Notes: generated from the sequence alone by a model not told the origin. 64,000 nt of DNA from Rhynchospora pubera (GCA_028095005.1 CM051460.1:164419461-164483460); one strand, 5' to 3'. Numbered from the stretch's first letter, positions 9,744 to 22,598 are shown. Numbers and translations are program-made.

Positions 9744-12700
9744 TTACCTATTTTCACCTAACAGATTAAGTAGTTCGCTCCTAGGTATTTTAACTTTGGT
9801 TGCTTGCTCACGCGCTTCAGTGTCATTCACGACACCTCGGCATCTCTGAGAACCACATGAACAAGATAGCTGTTCTCCTGCTGAGAAAAATCTGAAACAT
9901 AACAACAATACAACATGAAAGCAAGCACACAATAAGCTATTATTAAATCAAAGGCGCTGAGAAGCATGTGAGTAAGCCCCTCCCACCACCAGTGAAGTTT
10001 CTAATATTAAGAAAATCAGTCTTGTATGAATTTTTTCTAGAAAATAATCATCCAATTTCACAGTAACTTTATTCTATATTGAAGAATTTAATTATATTCT
10101 AGAACAGTAGCCGTCAAGGAGACGCGATTCTCTTAGTAGATTTATTGATAAAAGAAGCCAATTTAAAGGAAAGCAACCCAACCTGTAGTCATAAGTAAGT
10201 TCTTCCCATTGGTTGATGTCACGTTTTGCAAAAATGATGATATGCTCAGTCCCTCTCACACTTATCATCCTTGAATAACAATTTGGCTGTGGTTTCAAAA
10301 GGAAAAATAAAAATAAGATGGCTCATTCTCAATAATCAAGAAACACTATCTTATGTACACCTGCAAAGCCTTATAATACATAACAGAAAATTCCAATACA
10401 AAAAACATCATGCATCAACCTATAATAATAACCAAAATATCTGGCCTTCCCCTGCTAAAATAAATGGAGAAACTACGACCTTATCTTCGTTGAAAGAGTT
10501 AAACCATAGTATAGGTGAGAGCTATTCCATTTTTAGCAAGTTCAAAAAGGTATTTGTATATTTTTGGGGGAAATAACGGACCTCGCAAGAGTGGTTAATA
10601 AGATGGGCAATGGATCCGGCGCGAGTGGCATCAACGACACGCTCATCATCTATCCTGAACATGTATGTCCCTGCTCCCTGCAGCCAATTTACATGTAACC
10701 ACAGCTTAAAGAACTCTACCAGTCACAATATCAATAGGTTGATCATCTAAAATTTGTCAGATCTAATTAAACAGGAATTAAGAACCAATGGAAGAATAGG
10801 TGTGAGAAATGCAGTAATCCTTACAACTAGTGAGTTGTATGTACGCCGCTCCCTTATATCCGCAATCACTGGCCGTACCACTTCTCCAATATACTCAATT
10901 ACCTATGTTAATGTTTTGACAAAAACAAATCTGCCTATTAGTAGGAAATTAACAACAACAATAATAATAAGTAAATTATAAATACCATGTATACTTTTAA
11001 TGAAACTACATAACAACATCTTAATAATTCATAAGAAAATATGTACCATATCTCCTGCTTTATGTGGAACTTTTGCAAAAACACCAAATCCATGAATCCT
11101 TGATTTACCTGTCATCAAAAACCATGTGGTTGTTTATTGAGATTTAATGAAAGAAGTCACTAATAATTTTGAATATGTTAGTTAGAAATCTCCTCAGCTG
11201 CATAGTCATTCCCAAATAATGAACCAAAAGATCCCTAAAGAATATCAGAAAGGAAAAGGAAATGCAAAGGGACAGCGAATCAACCAATTCAGCAGCATAA
11301 TAGTTGGGCCCAGGGCTTTTAAGAATCACCCGTAGCCTTGTACAGTTGTATAGTTTATCTTTTTAAAGAAAACAAATAAATAAACTAACCAAAGGCAAGT
11401 CTTCTTCTGAAAGTGCCTTTCATATGCATGTATTTCTCAGCCATAGAAGAAATGTTATTGGCCAGAGAATCTTCCTGGACCAAAACATCAGACGATCCAA
11501 AAACTTGCATGGACTCTGTGCACGGGGTTCGTCCAGACACCCCATTCTGACGGCTTCCAGTTACTAGGTATGGCCAGTTCTCCACATACAGGCGCTTTGC
11601 TGAAGCTGCTGCTAGGACTTCTGGCTGCTTTTGGCCCCTTCTCCTCAAGAAGTCGTAGGGTTCTTTTCCCAAAAAAATATAATAAATATTAAAAGTAGGT
11701 CCTGATGTATGAAATTGAACATGTATATTCAATACATTGGGTAACAACTTTTGACACAATCTGACTCAGGTGATTGGACCTAATAAAGTGTGTCAATTTT
11801 TTCAAACTAGCTGCACAATTGAGCTGTGGTTCCAATTTTTATAACTGAAGAGGCTAAACAGCTAAATCAAATTTTATTTAAAACTGCTATCAGATGAACC
11901 AAAAGTTTCAAATTCAATAATATTTAGCCAAATTTGCAATTTTTATCCGAAATATCAATCAGACCCACAGTTCATACATTATTTCAGGCTCTTAAAAATA
12001 ATATAAAAATAGATCCCGCCCCTACCTGGTGCATTGCCAAATTCTATGTATAGCTAACAATGCCAAAGGGACACAGACCAAATTGGTTTCCACTGGTGTC
12101 ACCCAACATTTGGAAAATACATAACTTACGCAAAAGCTTTAACTAATGTTTTCGAAAAAGTATAGATATGCTGACATGACTCTGCTGACAAAAAAAGAGT
12201 TCCTCGCTGATGAACTATAGTGACTTTTTTCCCCCAATTTTTTACAAGGGAGGGAAAGATGCAACACAAAAACATAAGTTATTTGAAGTGTGCACACATT
12301 ATACTTTACATTTGAAGCAAATCCTAGTTCAAGTAAAAAGTGGGGTTCTAAATCTTTCTGTAGGCCCAAACAGTTAAGAAAGGAATTGATAACACTAATT
12401 TTGACATTATCAACAAGTAAAAAGTAGGGTTCTAAATCTTCATACAAGTTCACCTTTTCAGTTAAAAACAAAAGAAATGCCACGGTCAGCATGAAGGAAA
12501 ATGAGCATACCACATCTTGCACATCCAGATGGATTTGGTGGTGGAATGCCGGGGTCAGCTCCAATGGTGGACCCTGGAGGGTCAATGCTTGAATTAGGGT
12601 TAGCGTTGATATTATCAGATGGGGACAGATGGCGTTCTTTAGATGGTTGTCTATGCTTCTTGCAATAGGAGAGGAGACGTATACACTGCTCTTCTTCATC

Positions 12701-15700
12701 ATCATAAGACATCAGATGGATTTTATCCTCATCTTCAAGCTACAAAAAAATTATATAAATGACTGAATAATGAATCAGTGAATGAATAACCAAAATTAAC
12801 AAATAAAAATAAGTATAAAAGGACAACATTATTAAGTCAACACCAGTTGAATGTTGCCTTTTTCCTCTTTGGGGTTTGTAACAACAAATATTATTTTTCT
12901 TTTGATTTACTAAGGCCCTGATCAAAAGGTTTTTTATGCAGGACTTCATTTCAATTCAATTGATTTCACAGGATTTCATTGGATCTAATTACATGGGAAT
13001 TCCAACCAAATGACATCAAATCTGTTCATTTTGATCACGAATTTTCCAACCAAAAGAAATGAAATGAAATCCCATGTTAAAAAAATGGGATTTTGATCAG
13101 GGCCTAAATTTTTTATCATCTAATTCCTTGAGCTTGCTTAGTACAATATTTCCACCTCTTTGTTAATAGGAAGTAAAACTGTGAAGAAACCCAAAATACC
13201 ATCTAAACCCTGAGTAGGGACATATTTCGGATAAATTTATACAACATAGAAATAGAGACAATCTAACCATTCACAATGATACATTTCCAAAGGCAAGAGA
13301 TAATAATTATCTACAAGGGTGAACACAAATAAAAAAAAAAACACATCAACTAACCTCAACACAAAGGCCAGCAGCACGTGCACACAGAGGATGGTATGCA
13401 ACACAGCAGTTGTGATGAGAACACTGAGTCAAACACAAAAGCATGTTGATGAAATGGATCTCCATAGTCATACATAGAAGATACAAAACTTTTATAACAA
13501 AAATAAAAAATAGTCTCCAGCAAATACCTGAATGCAAGCCCCATAAGGAACTGTACAGATGCTGCACAGAAGTTTCCAACGATCCTGATGCAATTTACAA
13601 AAACATACGTTCATTAACAAAAGAATATTTGGTCATCCAATCAGAAGTAGAAAACAGTTAAACAACAACAATTTAGTCCTACTTTAAGCCTTTAAGCTGT
13701 TGTTTAAACATTTAATTGTGTGGTTTTATAATCAAATTGCCATCACTGATGAACCAAATTAGCCTAAATTTACCCACAATCATGCGATTCAATACTACAG
13801 CAGTTATTGTGCTAAGCGTTATAAAATGTTGATTATACCATCACTGATGAACCATATTAGCCTAAATTTAACCGCAATCATGCAATTCAATACTACAGCA
13901 GTTATTGTGATAAGCATTATAAAAGTCGATCATAACGAAAAGTTTGGATCTCAAAATTGGAATCCTTAAATTGCTATCAGTTCTGAAACATATTTGTGTC
14001 ACACTCACAATTGTGTAGTTACATACCAAAGCAGTTATTGTGCAAAGCATTATATATAAATGCTAGTCGTGCCAAAATTTGGGATCTCAAATTTGACATG
14101 TTTGAATATTGTCCTATGCATTCAGAAAAACTGATACAAACGAGATAGAGGTATCAAAACCTTGTTTATTCTGCTTATCCCATCGATAGGCTCCATTCTC
14201 TTTATATCTGATAAGCATGTTTCTGAAACAAATTTATTTCCATTTAGTAAAGTGTTTCATACTCTAAATACAAACTGAGGTATCTCAAGTTAATAAGATA
14301 AAAAATCTTAAATATCTTGTCACCTGGAATCCAGATAGCACAAGCCAAGTGGGCCCATCGACCATCAGTTGTTTGTTTCATTGCGCCACCTGTAATCAGA
14401 AATATCAACAAACAGAAAGAACAGAACATGACCTTAGAAATGGTACAAGCACTACATTCTGATCTAACGTTTAATGGTCATTATAGAAAAAAATAAAATA
14501 ATTATAAACATGCAAAGAATACTATATATGAATGAATGATGTTGGTACTATAAAAGGTAAAGAGATAAGGTATAGCTACTATCACTAAGTACGAGAAGTT
14601 AAAAGGACCCATCACAGGTTGCCTGAGAGTTTATTGTAGCTATTGGGCTTACACTACCCAATCATTGGGAACCAAGGATCATATCTCGACACCATATACT
14701 CCAATATCAGAATCATGAATATTGATAATGAAGAAATACTGGTAAATAAAACAACCTGTAATAGGGCACAAGCAGCATCTTGGAGGTGAGTCGGGAGCAC
14801 CTGGTCTACAAAAGTTGCAAAGCCAAAGCACACCATCTAAGGGCTCCAGTTCACCATAGCATCTCGCATGCACCTAAAGGAAATGAATATATACAAAAGT
14901 TAAAAAGAAATAAACATGCTGACTACTTGAGTCAAACCAAAAAAATCCAGGCTAGAATACATACTGACCATCATTCGACATTTATCGCACTGCAAGAACA
15001 GATTGTCTTCGTATTCCTAGCAAGTTGAAATGGAAAAAGTTGAACAATTGTATAAAAAAGAAAACACAGCAATATTAAAATTCTACTTGTATGTTACAAA
15101 AGACACTGGAAGTGCAAAAAAACTGTGTACAAATACTTGTTCATATTCTCAAAACTTGGCACTTTCTGATCTCAAGGAAATAAGCAAAACCAGTGTATTC
15201 AAAAATACGCGCACACGCATTAAAAGAGAGAAATCTGTTTGGCACCTCATCCATGTCACAGACATTGCATCGATCCAGATCTTTCCAGTCAACTCTGACA
15301 GCTCTATATCCAAGAAGAACATCTCCATTTTCAAAATATTTCGTACATAGTCGTGCATTCGGCAATCCCTAATAGGTTTCGAAAGATATAAAAGTAATTA
15401 AACTAAACTTGCAATGTAGCAATAATTCCTTCCCCTTGTTTTCTTCAATATGTAATTGCACAAGGTTAAGTATTTGAATACCAAATATCTTAATGGTCTT
15501 ATGCTGGAACATATACCTGAATAAGTTGGATAACTTGAGAATTGGAAAAGCCAAACATGTGACAACCAGATTTATGGCTTTGGAATTCCTCCTTTCCAGC
15601 ACTGAGACCATTTATCTGACTCTGACTCTTATTGATTTGGTTGTATACCTCCCTCCAACAAACACTAGGTGTGGAGCCCTCAATCTGCAAAGTTAAACAA

Positions 15701-18700
15701 AGTCAAACACACTTTTCACAATTGAGTACTGATATGCACATAAAGATATCACGTAGAGTTAATCAGGGTTAAGACCAACCTGAAATCCATCTTCTGATGT
15801 AACCCGAAATAGTGGTCGTGCCTTAAATTTCGTATTCCTTAAAACTTCCATTTTGTATGATGTCACCATGCTTGGATCTACAACCAAATCATATCAACAA
15901 AGCAGAGCCAGGGGCGACAGAAGTTGATAGAGTGGGGGCAGATTTGGGATTGTTGTACCTTTTGTTGATTTGAATTGTCGAAAAGCAGTATATCCTTCAG
16001 GCCATATATATTGCTTGTTATGAAAATGATCAGAATCGCATACAATTCTTCCTGGAAAAATCATATGCAATAAAATAAAATAAAAAACAAATTGGTAGCT
16101 TACTAATCATAGGTTTTTTCCATATTAAAAGAACCTGCCTAGGCTAGTAACACGAAGATCTTCCAGGGTTAATTCAACAAAATCAGTTGCTTCCTGTACA
16201 TCTGAATTGTTAGTAGCTACCTCAACATCATCACAGTCAGAAGAAATCTTAGATTTGTCATATTTGATGGTCTTCTGTAGCTTAAGCATTATAGCTGGAA
16301 GTTGTTGTGTACATAGATACCTAACAAGAATAAAATATTATGAGAAATAAATGCATACAGTGAGCAGTGTGAGAAACCTACTTAAAGAAAAACATCATAA
16401 AGTGAGACACTGCTACATGTATCAGAAGCTAATAAATAGAGTAGCAAAGGAAAAAAAATTCCTACTTCAGAAAAAAAAAGGGCATTCTTGAGTTTGCAGA
16501 TGGCAAACCCTTTTTGAGATACTGGGAACAAGGAGGCCCAAGTAGCAGATTTCCAAAAGGTACATTAAATATGGAAATTAGTACTCAGACCCTCCAATTT
16601 CAAATTGATTCCGATTTCTGATTGGCCAAACAACAGTTGTGCGTTGATAGCCAGAACAGAAAATTAGGGTGTCAAAGAGGAACAAAAATGATGAGTTCAA
16701 TTTGCAAACTTGAAAACAATCAATATTAACATGTGTATAATACGAACAATTTGGCCTCATCTAAGCTTCGGTAGAAGTTCGCTTGTTTACACTTGGTATC
16801 CAAAGATGAGAGAAGGCCATTCAGAAATGGTATCGCGGCTTAATCCTAAAATCAAAACAATAAAACCAGTCATTTTCCTTAGACACAAGCTTATTATTGT
16901 TGTTGGCACGATATCAATTTTTTTTAATACTAATTCCTTTGTTATTACTTTCCTTTTCCTATAAAACCGTTTTTTATCAATTCCTTTGTTACTTTCCCTT
17001 TCTTATAGAATCTTTTCTTTTACCAGTTCCGTTGTTACTACTTTCCCTTTCTTTTATAAGAATAATCAGTCCTCCGAATACATAAGAATTGTAGAGTGAG
17101 AGAGATGCAATTGACAAAAGCACGAGGATGACAGAAAAAAAACGACCTTTTGTGATTAAAAATAAAATGTATTAAAACAGTTGATACTATAATGCTTGCC
17201 TTAATTGAAGGTGCGTAACTTTACTGCTTGAGAAGGTTTCAAATATAGTACAAGATAAAGGCAATTAAATGAAAACACAGACTAGGCATTCTATCATTTG
17301 CGGCAATCAAATATTGCGGTACTGTTTAACATGCAATATGATTCCAGCCGTGGCCCCCGCATTGTATAATTTGCGGCAATCAATATATTTACGCAATCAA
17401 ATATTGCGGTACTGTTTAACATGCAATATGATTCCAGCCGTGGACCCCGCATTCTATAATTTGCAGCAATCGATATATTTACGCAATCAAATATTGCGAT
17501 ACTGTTGAAAATGCGATATGATTAAAGACATGGCCGCTGGGTATCAACTGTTCACTTCATTGTGTGTTTGTGTTTTGAATATATTGATTTCTACAAGAGT
17601 CAGAACCTTGCAAAATCATGAGTGCCAAAAAACTGTACGAGAATGGACTGGCGTAGCCGGTCTGCCTTCAAACCTTTTTTCTCACATAAATCTGATTCAT
17701 CCACCACCACAGCAGGCCACATTGCATATCCTGCCACAACCAAACCAACAAGTATCACATAAAGAATTTAGATGAGTGCAGATATGTAAGAGAATGAGGG
17801 AGGGACACAGGTCCACCCATTTATCATTTTCCTTCTTTGGCTCTGTCTGGAACTGTGGCTTGACTGCACAATTTGGAGCAAATAGAAGAAAAGGCAGGTC
17901 AACCAAATGGTCAAGTTCATGATTATGGCTAAATTTTTACAAAATAAAGGAAATACTTCTGAGAGACACTACTATATGTACAAGCTCTAAAATTTATAAA
18001 TTAAAGGAAATACTTCAGTTCAGCAAAATCTGCCCCGGTCTATCAAAAGGATATTCTCCCCTGCTTGAGACTGAAAGTACCTGTGATCTTTGCCCAAACA
18101 ACATCACCAGGATCCAGGTCTTGACAGTCATGAAAACTCATAGCTAATCCAATCAATTCGTTATGCAAATTCTTCTCTAAGTTAGTTGAGCCACATTTGA
18201 GATTCAACTGTAGCATCTCTTCAGTGCTGATATTGAACTTTATTCTCTCTTCAGAGATACTAATTGTCTCTTTATCTCCATCTTTGTATTCCACCTAAAT
18301 TTTAAGTGTGGTACAACTCAATATTTGCAGTCAAGTAAAATTAACCCAACTGAGAGTAATTGAAGCATGAATACTGAAACCAGTCCCTATGTATCTAATT
18401 AAGCCATTTAATTAGATACAGTTGATACTATGTTATTGAAAATGATTGTGATGCAAATCCTTGTTTCCTTGATTGCACAGTTAAGGATCCATCCAGGCTC
18501 CATGGTGCAATCAATCCTTGATCCATTACATTTGGTTCAAGCAACAGCAATTGGCCAGGTGATAACTCAGATAAGGCTCCCAAATTAGCCATAAACATGC
18601 TTAATAGAAATGCACAAGCATAGAGGTAGATTTATTCTTTGTTATCAGAACAAGTACCTCGTTAACGAACAGATAAAATAATAATGTAGAGTTATGTTTT

Positions 18701-19991
18701 ATCTTGAGAACCAGCGACTAGCATTACATGTTCACTAACAAGCATATAAATTAAAGGAAAACTAAAGTAGGCATTGGCAAGCATCTAACTTGATCAGAGT
18801 ACAAGGCTATCACCATTGAAATTTTCATGATGCATATGGTACTTTCCCCTTATAAACTGCAAGTCAATTTTCTTTCCTAATTTTGAAAACTACTGGTATT
18901 AAAAAAAACCATAAAGCTTGTACAATTGTGTAGGTCACTTACATTATGATTTTTGGTTTCGTCCGAATAACCGATAATTGAACCCTTGTACCAGTAATCA
19001 TCCAATGGCCAGAATACCTATATAGAGAGAATAACAAAATTGTAAATAAAGTGAGAGGAATTTTTTGTTCCTTAAAAAAAAAGAACAACATGAAGACAAT
19101 TAATTAGATTAAACTTGCCTTGCATTCTAGACCAATGAATGCACTAGGATCAGCACCTTCAATCTCCAACCTAGACCAAAAAGAAGAAAATGGAACAAAT
19201 AATAAAGTAAAATATTAGTTTGTAAAAGGGGAATAAAAACCACTTTCAAGCTCAAGAAATAGGTCTCTTTTGAAAGTTGTTCAGAACATATTCAATAGAA
19301 AGAGCAACGTAGCTATGCGTTTCTGATAAAAAAAAAAACATATGATTTTCGTTCATTTTGTGCTTATAATACCAACTTATCAAAATTTACTTAAAACGTA
19401 CTAGATAAGCACAACAAACGAAACACAATTACAGGTTTATTTTCCTACTCCAGCAGAAAGTAAAAATTATTTCGTACGAAAATAGCATGGTCACTGATCA
19501 TGCTTAATACAGTGCCAGTAAATCCGGCACTAAAACCTTTCAATTGGAACTTACTCAACCCATCTCTTTGCATGCCGTGAGGAAGCCTTGCTGGTGGATC
19601 CTGAACCCGACCCGTTAGCAACCCGTTTCCTCTTCTTACCCTTCTCACTACTCTCCTCGCTATTCCCGGGGCTTTTTCTCTCGATTCCAGCATTCCCTCT
19701 CAACCTCCTCTCCCCAACCTCCGACCCAAGCTTAGAACCGAGCCTAGACAGCTCCTTTTTGGAGCTGCTATTCCTCTTCACTCTCCCCTTCTTGTTCTCG
19801 GATTCCAACTCCCTTTTTCTCTTCCTATGATAAACGATCGCCGGCTTTTCATCAATGCAGTTCTGAGGAACGGTCGCGGAATAGATTTGATCTAACGAGA
19901 TCAATCGCTTCGATTGAATCCCGTCCGACTCCTCGTGCTTCAATTTCTCCTCCTCTTGCTTGGAATTCTCCCCCATTGCCAAACCCACCAT
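9744..19991 (-). CDS. ATX1/ATX2: ATX1/ATX2-like trithorax histone H3K4 methyltransferase, 24 coding exons, frame defect in exon 6
   Basis: Family role: nuclear SET-domain enzyme that methylates histone H3 lysine 4 and keeps target genes active. Coding exons: 19991-19555, 19170-19119, 19017-18943, 18294-18081, 17730-17607, 16845-16748, 16320-16135, 16047-15959, 15877-15780, 15684-15517, 15368-15246, 15016-14969, 14873-14756, 14389-14324, 14222-14161, 13584-13528, 13423-13355, 12739-12511, 11662-11390, 11108-11047, 10902-10825, 10677-10582, 10286-10183, 9891-9744. Domains in order: basic N-terminus; PWWP (exons 4-6, GYAMWPAVVVDE); FYRN/FYRC (exons 8-10, YIWPEGYTAFR); PHD (11-13, CNVCDMDE...CDKC); extended PHD (14-18, VAYHPLCARAAGLC); SET (19-23, HLINHSCEPNC, EELTYDYRF); post-SET (24, SCSCGSQRCRGV). 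Exon lengths total 3074, one base short of 1025 codons; the deficit lies in exon 6. Intron 2 uses a GC donor. The choice between ATX1 and ATX2 is not made. Confidence 0.93.
12914..13104. mobile_element. Harbinger/Tourist-like MITE in ATX intron 17
   Basis: This 191-bp element has terminal inverted repeats GGCCCTGATCAAAA / TTTTGATCAGGGCC and is flanked by the 3-bp duplication TAA, as expected of the PIF/Harbinger group. It has no coding capacity and lies between the exons at 12739-12511 and 13423-13355, where splicing should remove it. Confidence 0.85.
13741..13936. repeat. 98-bp tandem repeat in an ATX intron
   Basis: The block starting catcactgatgaacc occurs at 13741 and 13839 with a few substitutions (98-bp period). 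A third, more diverged partial copy of its end (gcagttattgtg..aagcattata) lies at about 14030-14055. All are in the intron between exons 15 and 16. Confidence 0.85.
16748..16845 (-). other. ATX exon 6 (end of PWWP domain) with apparent one-base frame defect
   Basis: The exon starts after a tttag acceptor with GATTAAGCC, where the expected R-I-K frame opens. It then reads AIPFLNGLLSSLDTKCKQAN and RSLDEAKL in a different frame, matching the conserved tail of the ATX PWWP region. The flanking exons need a length divisible by three, since exon 5 ends in phase 2 and exon 7 opens with the completing G. The exon is 98 bases long. In the entry frame a TGA appears after RYHF. The donor GTTCGT is weak. 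Either a base is lost in the sequence, the gene is damaged, or the exon is skipped. Confidence 0.75.
16915..17060. repeat. Degenerate T-rich repeat in ATX intron 5
   Basis: Three imperfect copies of an approximately 45-50 bp pyrimidine-rich unit (ttcctttgtta..ctttccctttcttata) follow one another between exon 6 and the 90-bp tandem repeat. It is non-coding and intronic. Confidence 0.6.
17290..17520. repeat. 90-bp tandem repeat in ATX intron 5
   Basis: The unit GCAATCAAATATTGCG(G/A)TACTG...ATTCCAGCCGTGG..CCCCGCATT recurs at 17304, 17394 and 17484, a spacing of exactly 90 bases. The third copy is truncated and diverged. Within the unit, CAATATTTG/CAAATATTG words form small inverted repeats. The array lies 100-300 bases upstream (in gene sense downstream of exon 5) of the damaged exon 6. 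Confidence 0.85.
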
Positions 19992-20220
19992 AGCAACGAG
20001 CGACGAGAGAGAGATCGCGAGCGCGACGAGGAAACGCGGAGCCCTCTAGGCGATCTAGGGTTAGGGTTTTTGTTGTCTGGCGTGAAAAGAGAGAGAAATT
20101 GGGGAAAAATGGGGGGGAAATTTTGCTTTTTTCCCGCGCCAGAGAGAGAGAGATAGAGAGAGCGCTGTCCGTCCAGAGTTGAGACCCAAGGACTATGGGA
20201 GTGGCAGCGTTTTATACACT
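19992..20220 (-). promoter_or_regulatory. ATX 5' UTR / promoter region with telo-box
   Basis: Upstream of the ATX start codon on the minus strand are an AAAACCCTAACCCTAG stretch (plus strand about 20055-20071), which matches the plant telo-box, and a CT-rich tract (plus-strand GA repeat, 20138-20161) typical of plant 5' UTRs. A TATA-like element was not fixed; tataaaacg reads on the minus strand near 20211-20219. Confidence 0.5.
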
Positions 20221-20224
20221 CCAA

Positions 20225-20801
20225 GTGGGAGTGTCCGTCCGTCAGTGTGATTTTTCTCTCTTTTTATTTTTCGTTTTCTTTTTTGGAAAGGATTAAAAGG
20301 ATTTAGGTCGGAACGTGAAAGGGCCATTGTACGGTTTTTGTATTTGTATATTCGATTTTGTGACGATTTACTGCAATGATTTTATACATTGGATTTTGGA
20401 AGATGCAATGTATCCTTGCGTGTAGCAAATCTACAAGAAGATTTGCATGTTGAATTTGGGTTCATGAATCAGAATCACGAGGGGCTAGAAAATCTTCTTG
20501 TTTTTTTTTTTCTATATCAGGTGTGTTTGGATGTTCACGAGCAAGGGACGAACAAGGAGAAGAACAAAAATCCACGAACAAAATTAGTTCGTGAAAATCG
20601 AGAAACTAAGAATTAGGAAGAAGTTCACGAACTACGGCTGATCGTGGGTTGTTTGGTTCATGCGAACAAAGCTAGTTCGCGAACTAGCTGTTTGTGATGT
20701 GAAATGGGTTATCTTGCATTGGATTAGAAGTTATATTTAAGACAATCTTTGCAGTGAATTGCTTTTTTTTTATTTGAACTAATGTATAGATTATTTATTC
20801 A
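20225..20801. other. Intergenic DNA upstream of ATX
   Basis: No gene is seen. The segment 20519-20700 contains repeated ttcgtgaa/ttcacgaa and agttcgcgaact words in both orientations and begins gtgtgtttggatg, so it may be a decayed MITE. Its ends were not resolved. Confidence 0.3.
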
Positions 20802-20810
20802 ATATTTATA

Positions 20811-21215
20811 GAGAAATGATAGCGTCCTATATATAGGACGGATGGGTTCGTCCAATATGATCGTTTTCACGTTTTTAAACTTCAAATGACCGATCCGAAT
20901 CGTTCAATATGTTTTTCATATTAAAAACTCACAAGAAACCAATTTTATATATTTTTTTAAATTTTTCTACTATTTTTTTTGTATTTTTGAAAGTTCATGA
21001 TACAAACATTATGGATCGTCCAATAACAACGATTTTCTAAAATGCCAAAAAAAAGTAAAACATTTCAAAAAAAATGTAAAAATCGGTTTCTTATAAGTTT
21101 TCAATAAGGAAAACATATTGAACGGTTCGGATTGGTTATTTGAAATTTAAAAACGTAAAAACGATCATATTAGACGGAGTCCATCCGTCCTATATATTGA
21201 ACTCTAGCATTTCTC
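20811..21215. mobile_element. Fold-back MITE with 9-bp target duplication (Mutator-like)
   Basis: This 405-bp element is a long imperfect palindrome: GAGAAATGATAGCG...TATATAGGACGGATGG at the left pairs with the reverse complement at the right, and the arms run through to a central T/A-rich loop. It is flanked by the perfect 9-bp direct repeat ATATTTATA (20802-20810 and 21216-21224). A 9-bp duplication points to a Mutator-type transposase. It has no coding capacity. Confidence 0.9.
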
Positions 21216-21989
21216 ATATTTATATATAGTTGCGAATTTGTGATTGATTTCGCTTTAAATTAGATTAAATAAAATAGCTAAAACATAATATTAAAAAATT
21301 AATATTGACCATTTTATTCACCGTCTCCGTATGCGTGGCTGGATCCATCTCTCAGTTTCGCCAAGTGCAACTTCAGTCGTGACACGCTAGCACAATGTTG
21401 CCACGTATGCATCGCTTGCGCGCGTACCTTCGGCTGTTTCTCCAAAATAAAAAGAAAAGAAAAAAAATGCACTCCCGTTTATGCAGACATTTAAGGCGCT
21501 CGAGCCGTTACAAGTTTCCTGCTTGTGTGTTCGCGTGAATGACGATACTTTTTAAGCATAATATCTAACTTGTTGATCGTGGCAAAAGCAAAGAGGAGAC
21601 GAGTGTCAGGGAATAAGTTAATAACCATTTACTTTACGTTTATTTTTACAAAACTATGGATCGAATGTAGACTTCACATTTGCCGCTGATTTTTTGCTGG
21701 GCTGGTCTAATTAAAATCGGACGATTGAGATCAAATCAATATATCATTACAAACCGGAGACGGATTTTAATGGCGAAATAGAATGTGATGTCCTCCGTTT
21801 TTTTATCCCAATCTAACAGTTTCACTTAAATGGGTGAGAATGTGATGTCCTCCTTTTGTGGTTTTTGGGGGTTTCTGCATTTTAAATCGTCTTTCATTTC
21901 ACGTGATATACACTCTTTAATAATTATTTTCTTTAACAATGGTTAACAATACAATTATATTAACATGTTTTGGAGGTCCATTTTGCGAC

Positions 21990-22165
21990 CGTCTTAAGAA
22001 AAAAAAAATTTGGAGTGATTCTGTCGTGGATAATTTTTTTACATGGTCCTAAATCTAAACCATTCATTTAGAATGATGAATGGTTGTGATTTGATTAGAA
22101 TTTGAATGAATGGTTCAGATTTGAGTTTATGTATCCACGAAAGAATTATCCATTTTTAATATCGT
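21990..22165. repeat. Small inverted-repeat segment, possible MITE
   Basis: TGTCGTGGATAATTTTTTTA near 22022 and the reverse complement of TCCACGAAAGAATTATCC near 22134 form an inverted pair around two tgaatggtt words. Target duplications were not found, so this is only a candidate element. The DNA from 21225 to 21990 shows no gene. Confidence 0.35.
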
Positions 22166-22200
22166 ACGCACTTGCCATTTCTAATTCTCTATTAGAAAAC

Positions 22201-22598
22201 AGGAATTATAAGTGTCATCGGCAAATATACCATCACAGCCATCGCTATATACAAAGTGAACATATACAGCAAATAAGGTGAACATATATGCGATCTAAGT
22301 GAACACTTACAAACAAATAAGTGTTGTCATCACTTGTTCAGAAGTTTACATTCATATTCAACTTATTTTCATTGAACTTATTTGTTTGTATATGTTCACT
22401 TAGATCGTCTATATGTTCACTGTTTACATGCATATTCAACTTATTTTCATTGAACTTATTTGTTTGTATGTGTTCACTTAGATCGTGTATATGTTCACTT
22501 TATTTGTAGTATATGTTCACTTTGTTTGCAGTATATGTTCACTTTATATTTAGCGATGGCAGAAATGGCAAAACTGCAGATGGCAGTAATCAATTTCC
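22201..22598. mobile_element. Fold-back MITE with 9-bp target duplication and internal direct repeats
   Basis: This 398-bp element is flanked by ATTAGAAAA (22192-22200 and 22599-22607). The ends are imperfect inverted repeats: GCCATCGCTATATA..AAGTGAACATATAC at the left pairs with its counterpart at 22510-22556. Inside are two direct copies of a 77-78 bp unit (attcaacttattttcattgaac..tttgtttgta..gtgttcacttagatcgt..tatgttcact) and at least eight GTTCACTT/AAGTGAAC words in both orientations. It is non-coding. Confidence 0.8.

Noticed and set aside
16135..16140. A second GC donor at ATX exon 7 (CTAG|GCAGGT)
   Set aside because: A canonical GT donor with the acceptor after CCAGGAAG at 16048 gives the correct frame, so a GC donor is not needed.
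17290..17520. Possible CRISPR-like regular repeat
   Set aside because: Direct 90-bp tandem copies without spacers in a plant intron; a simple tandem repeat.
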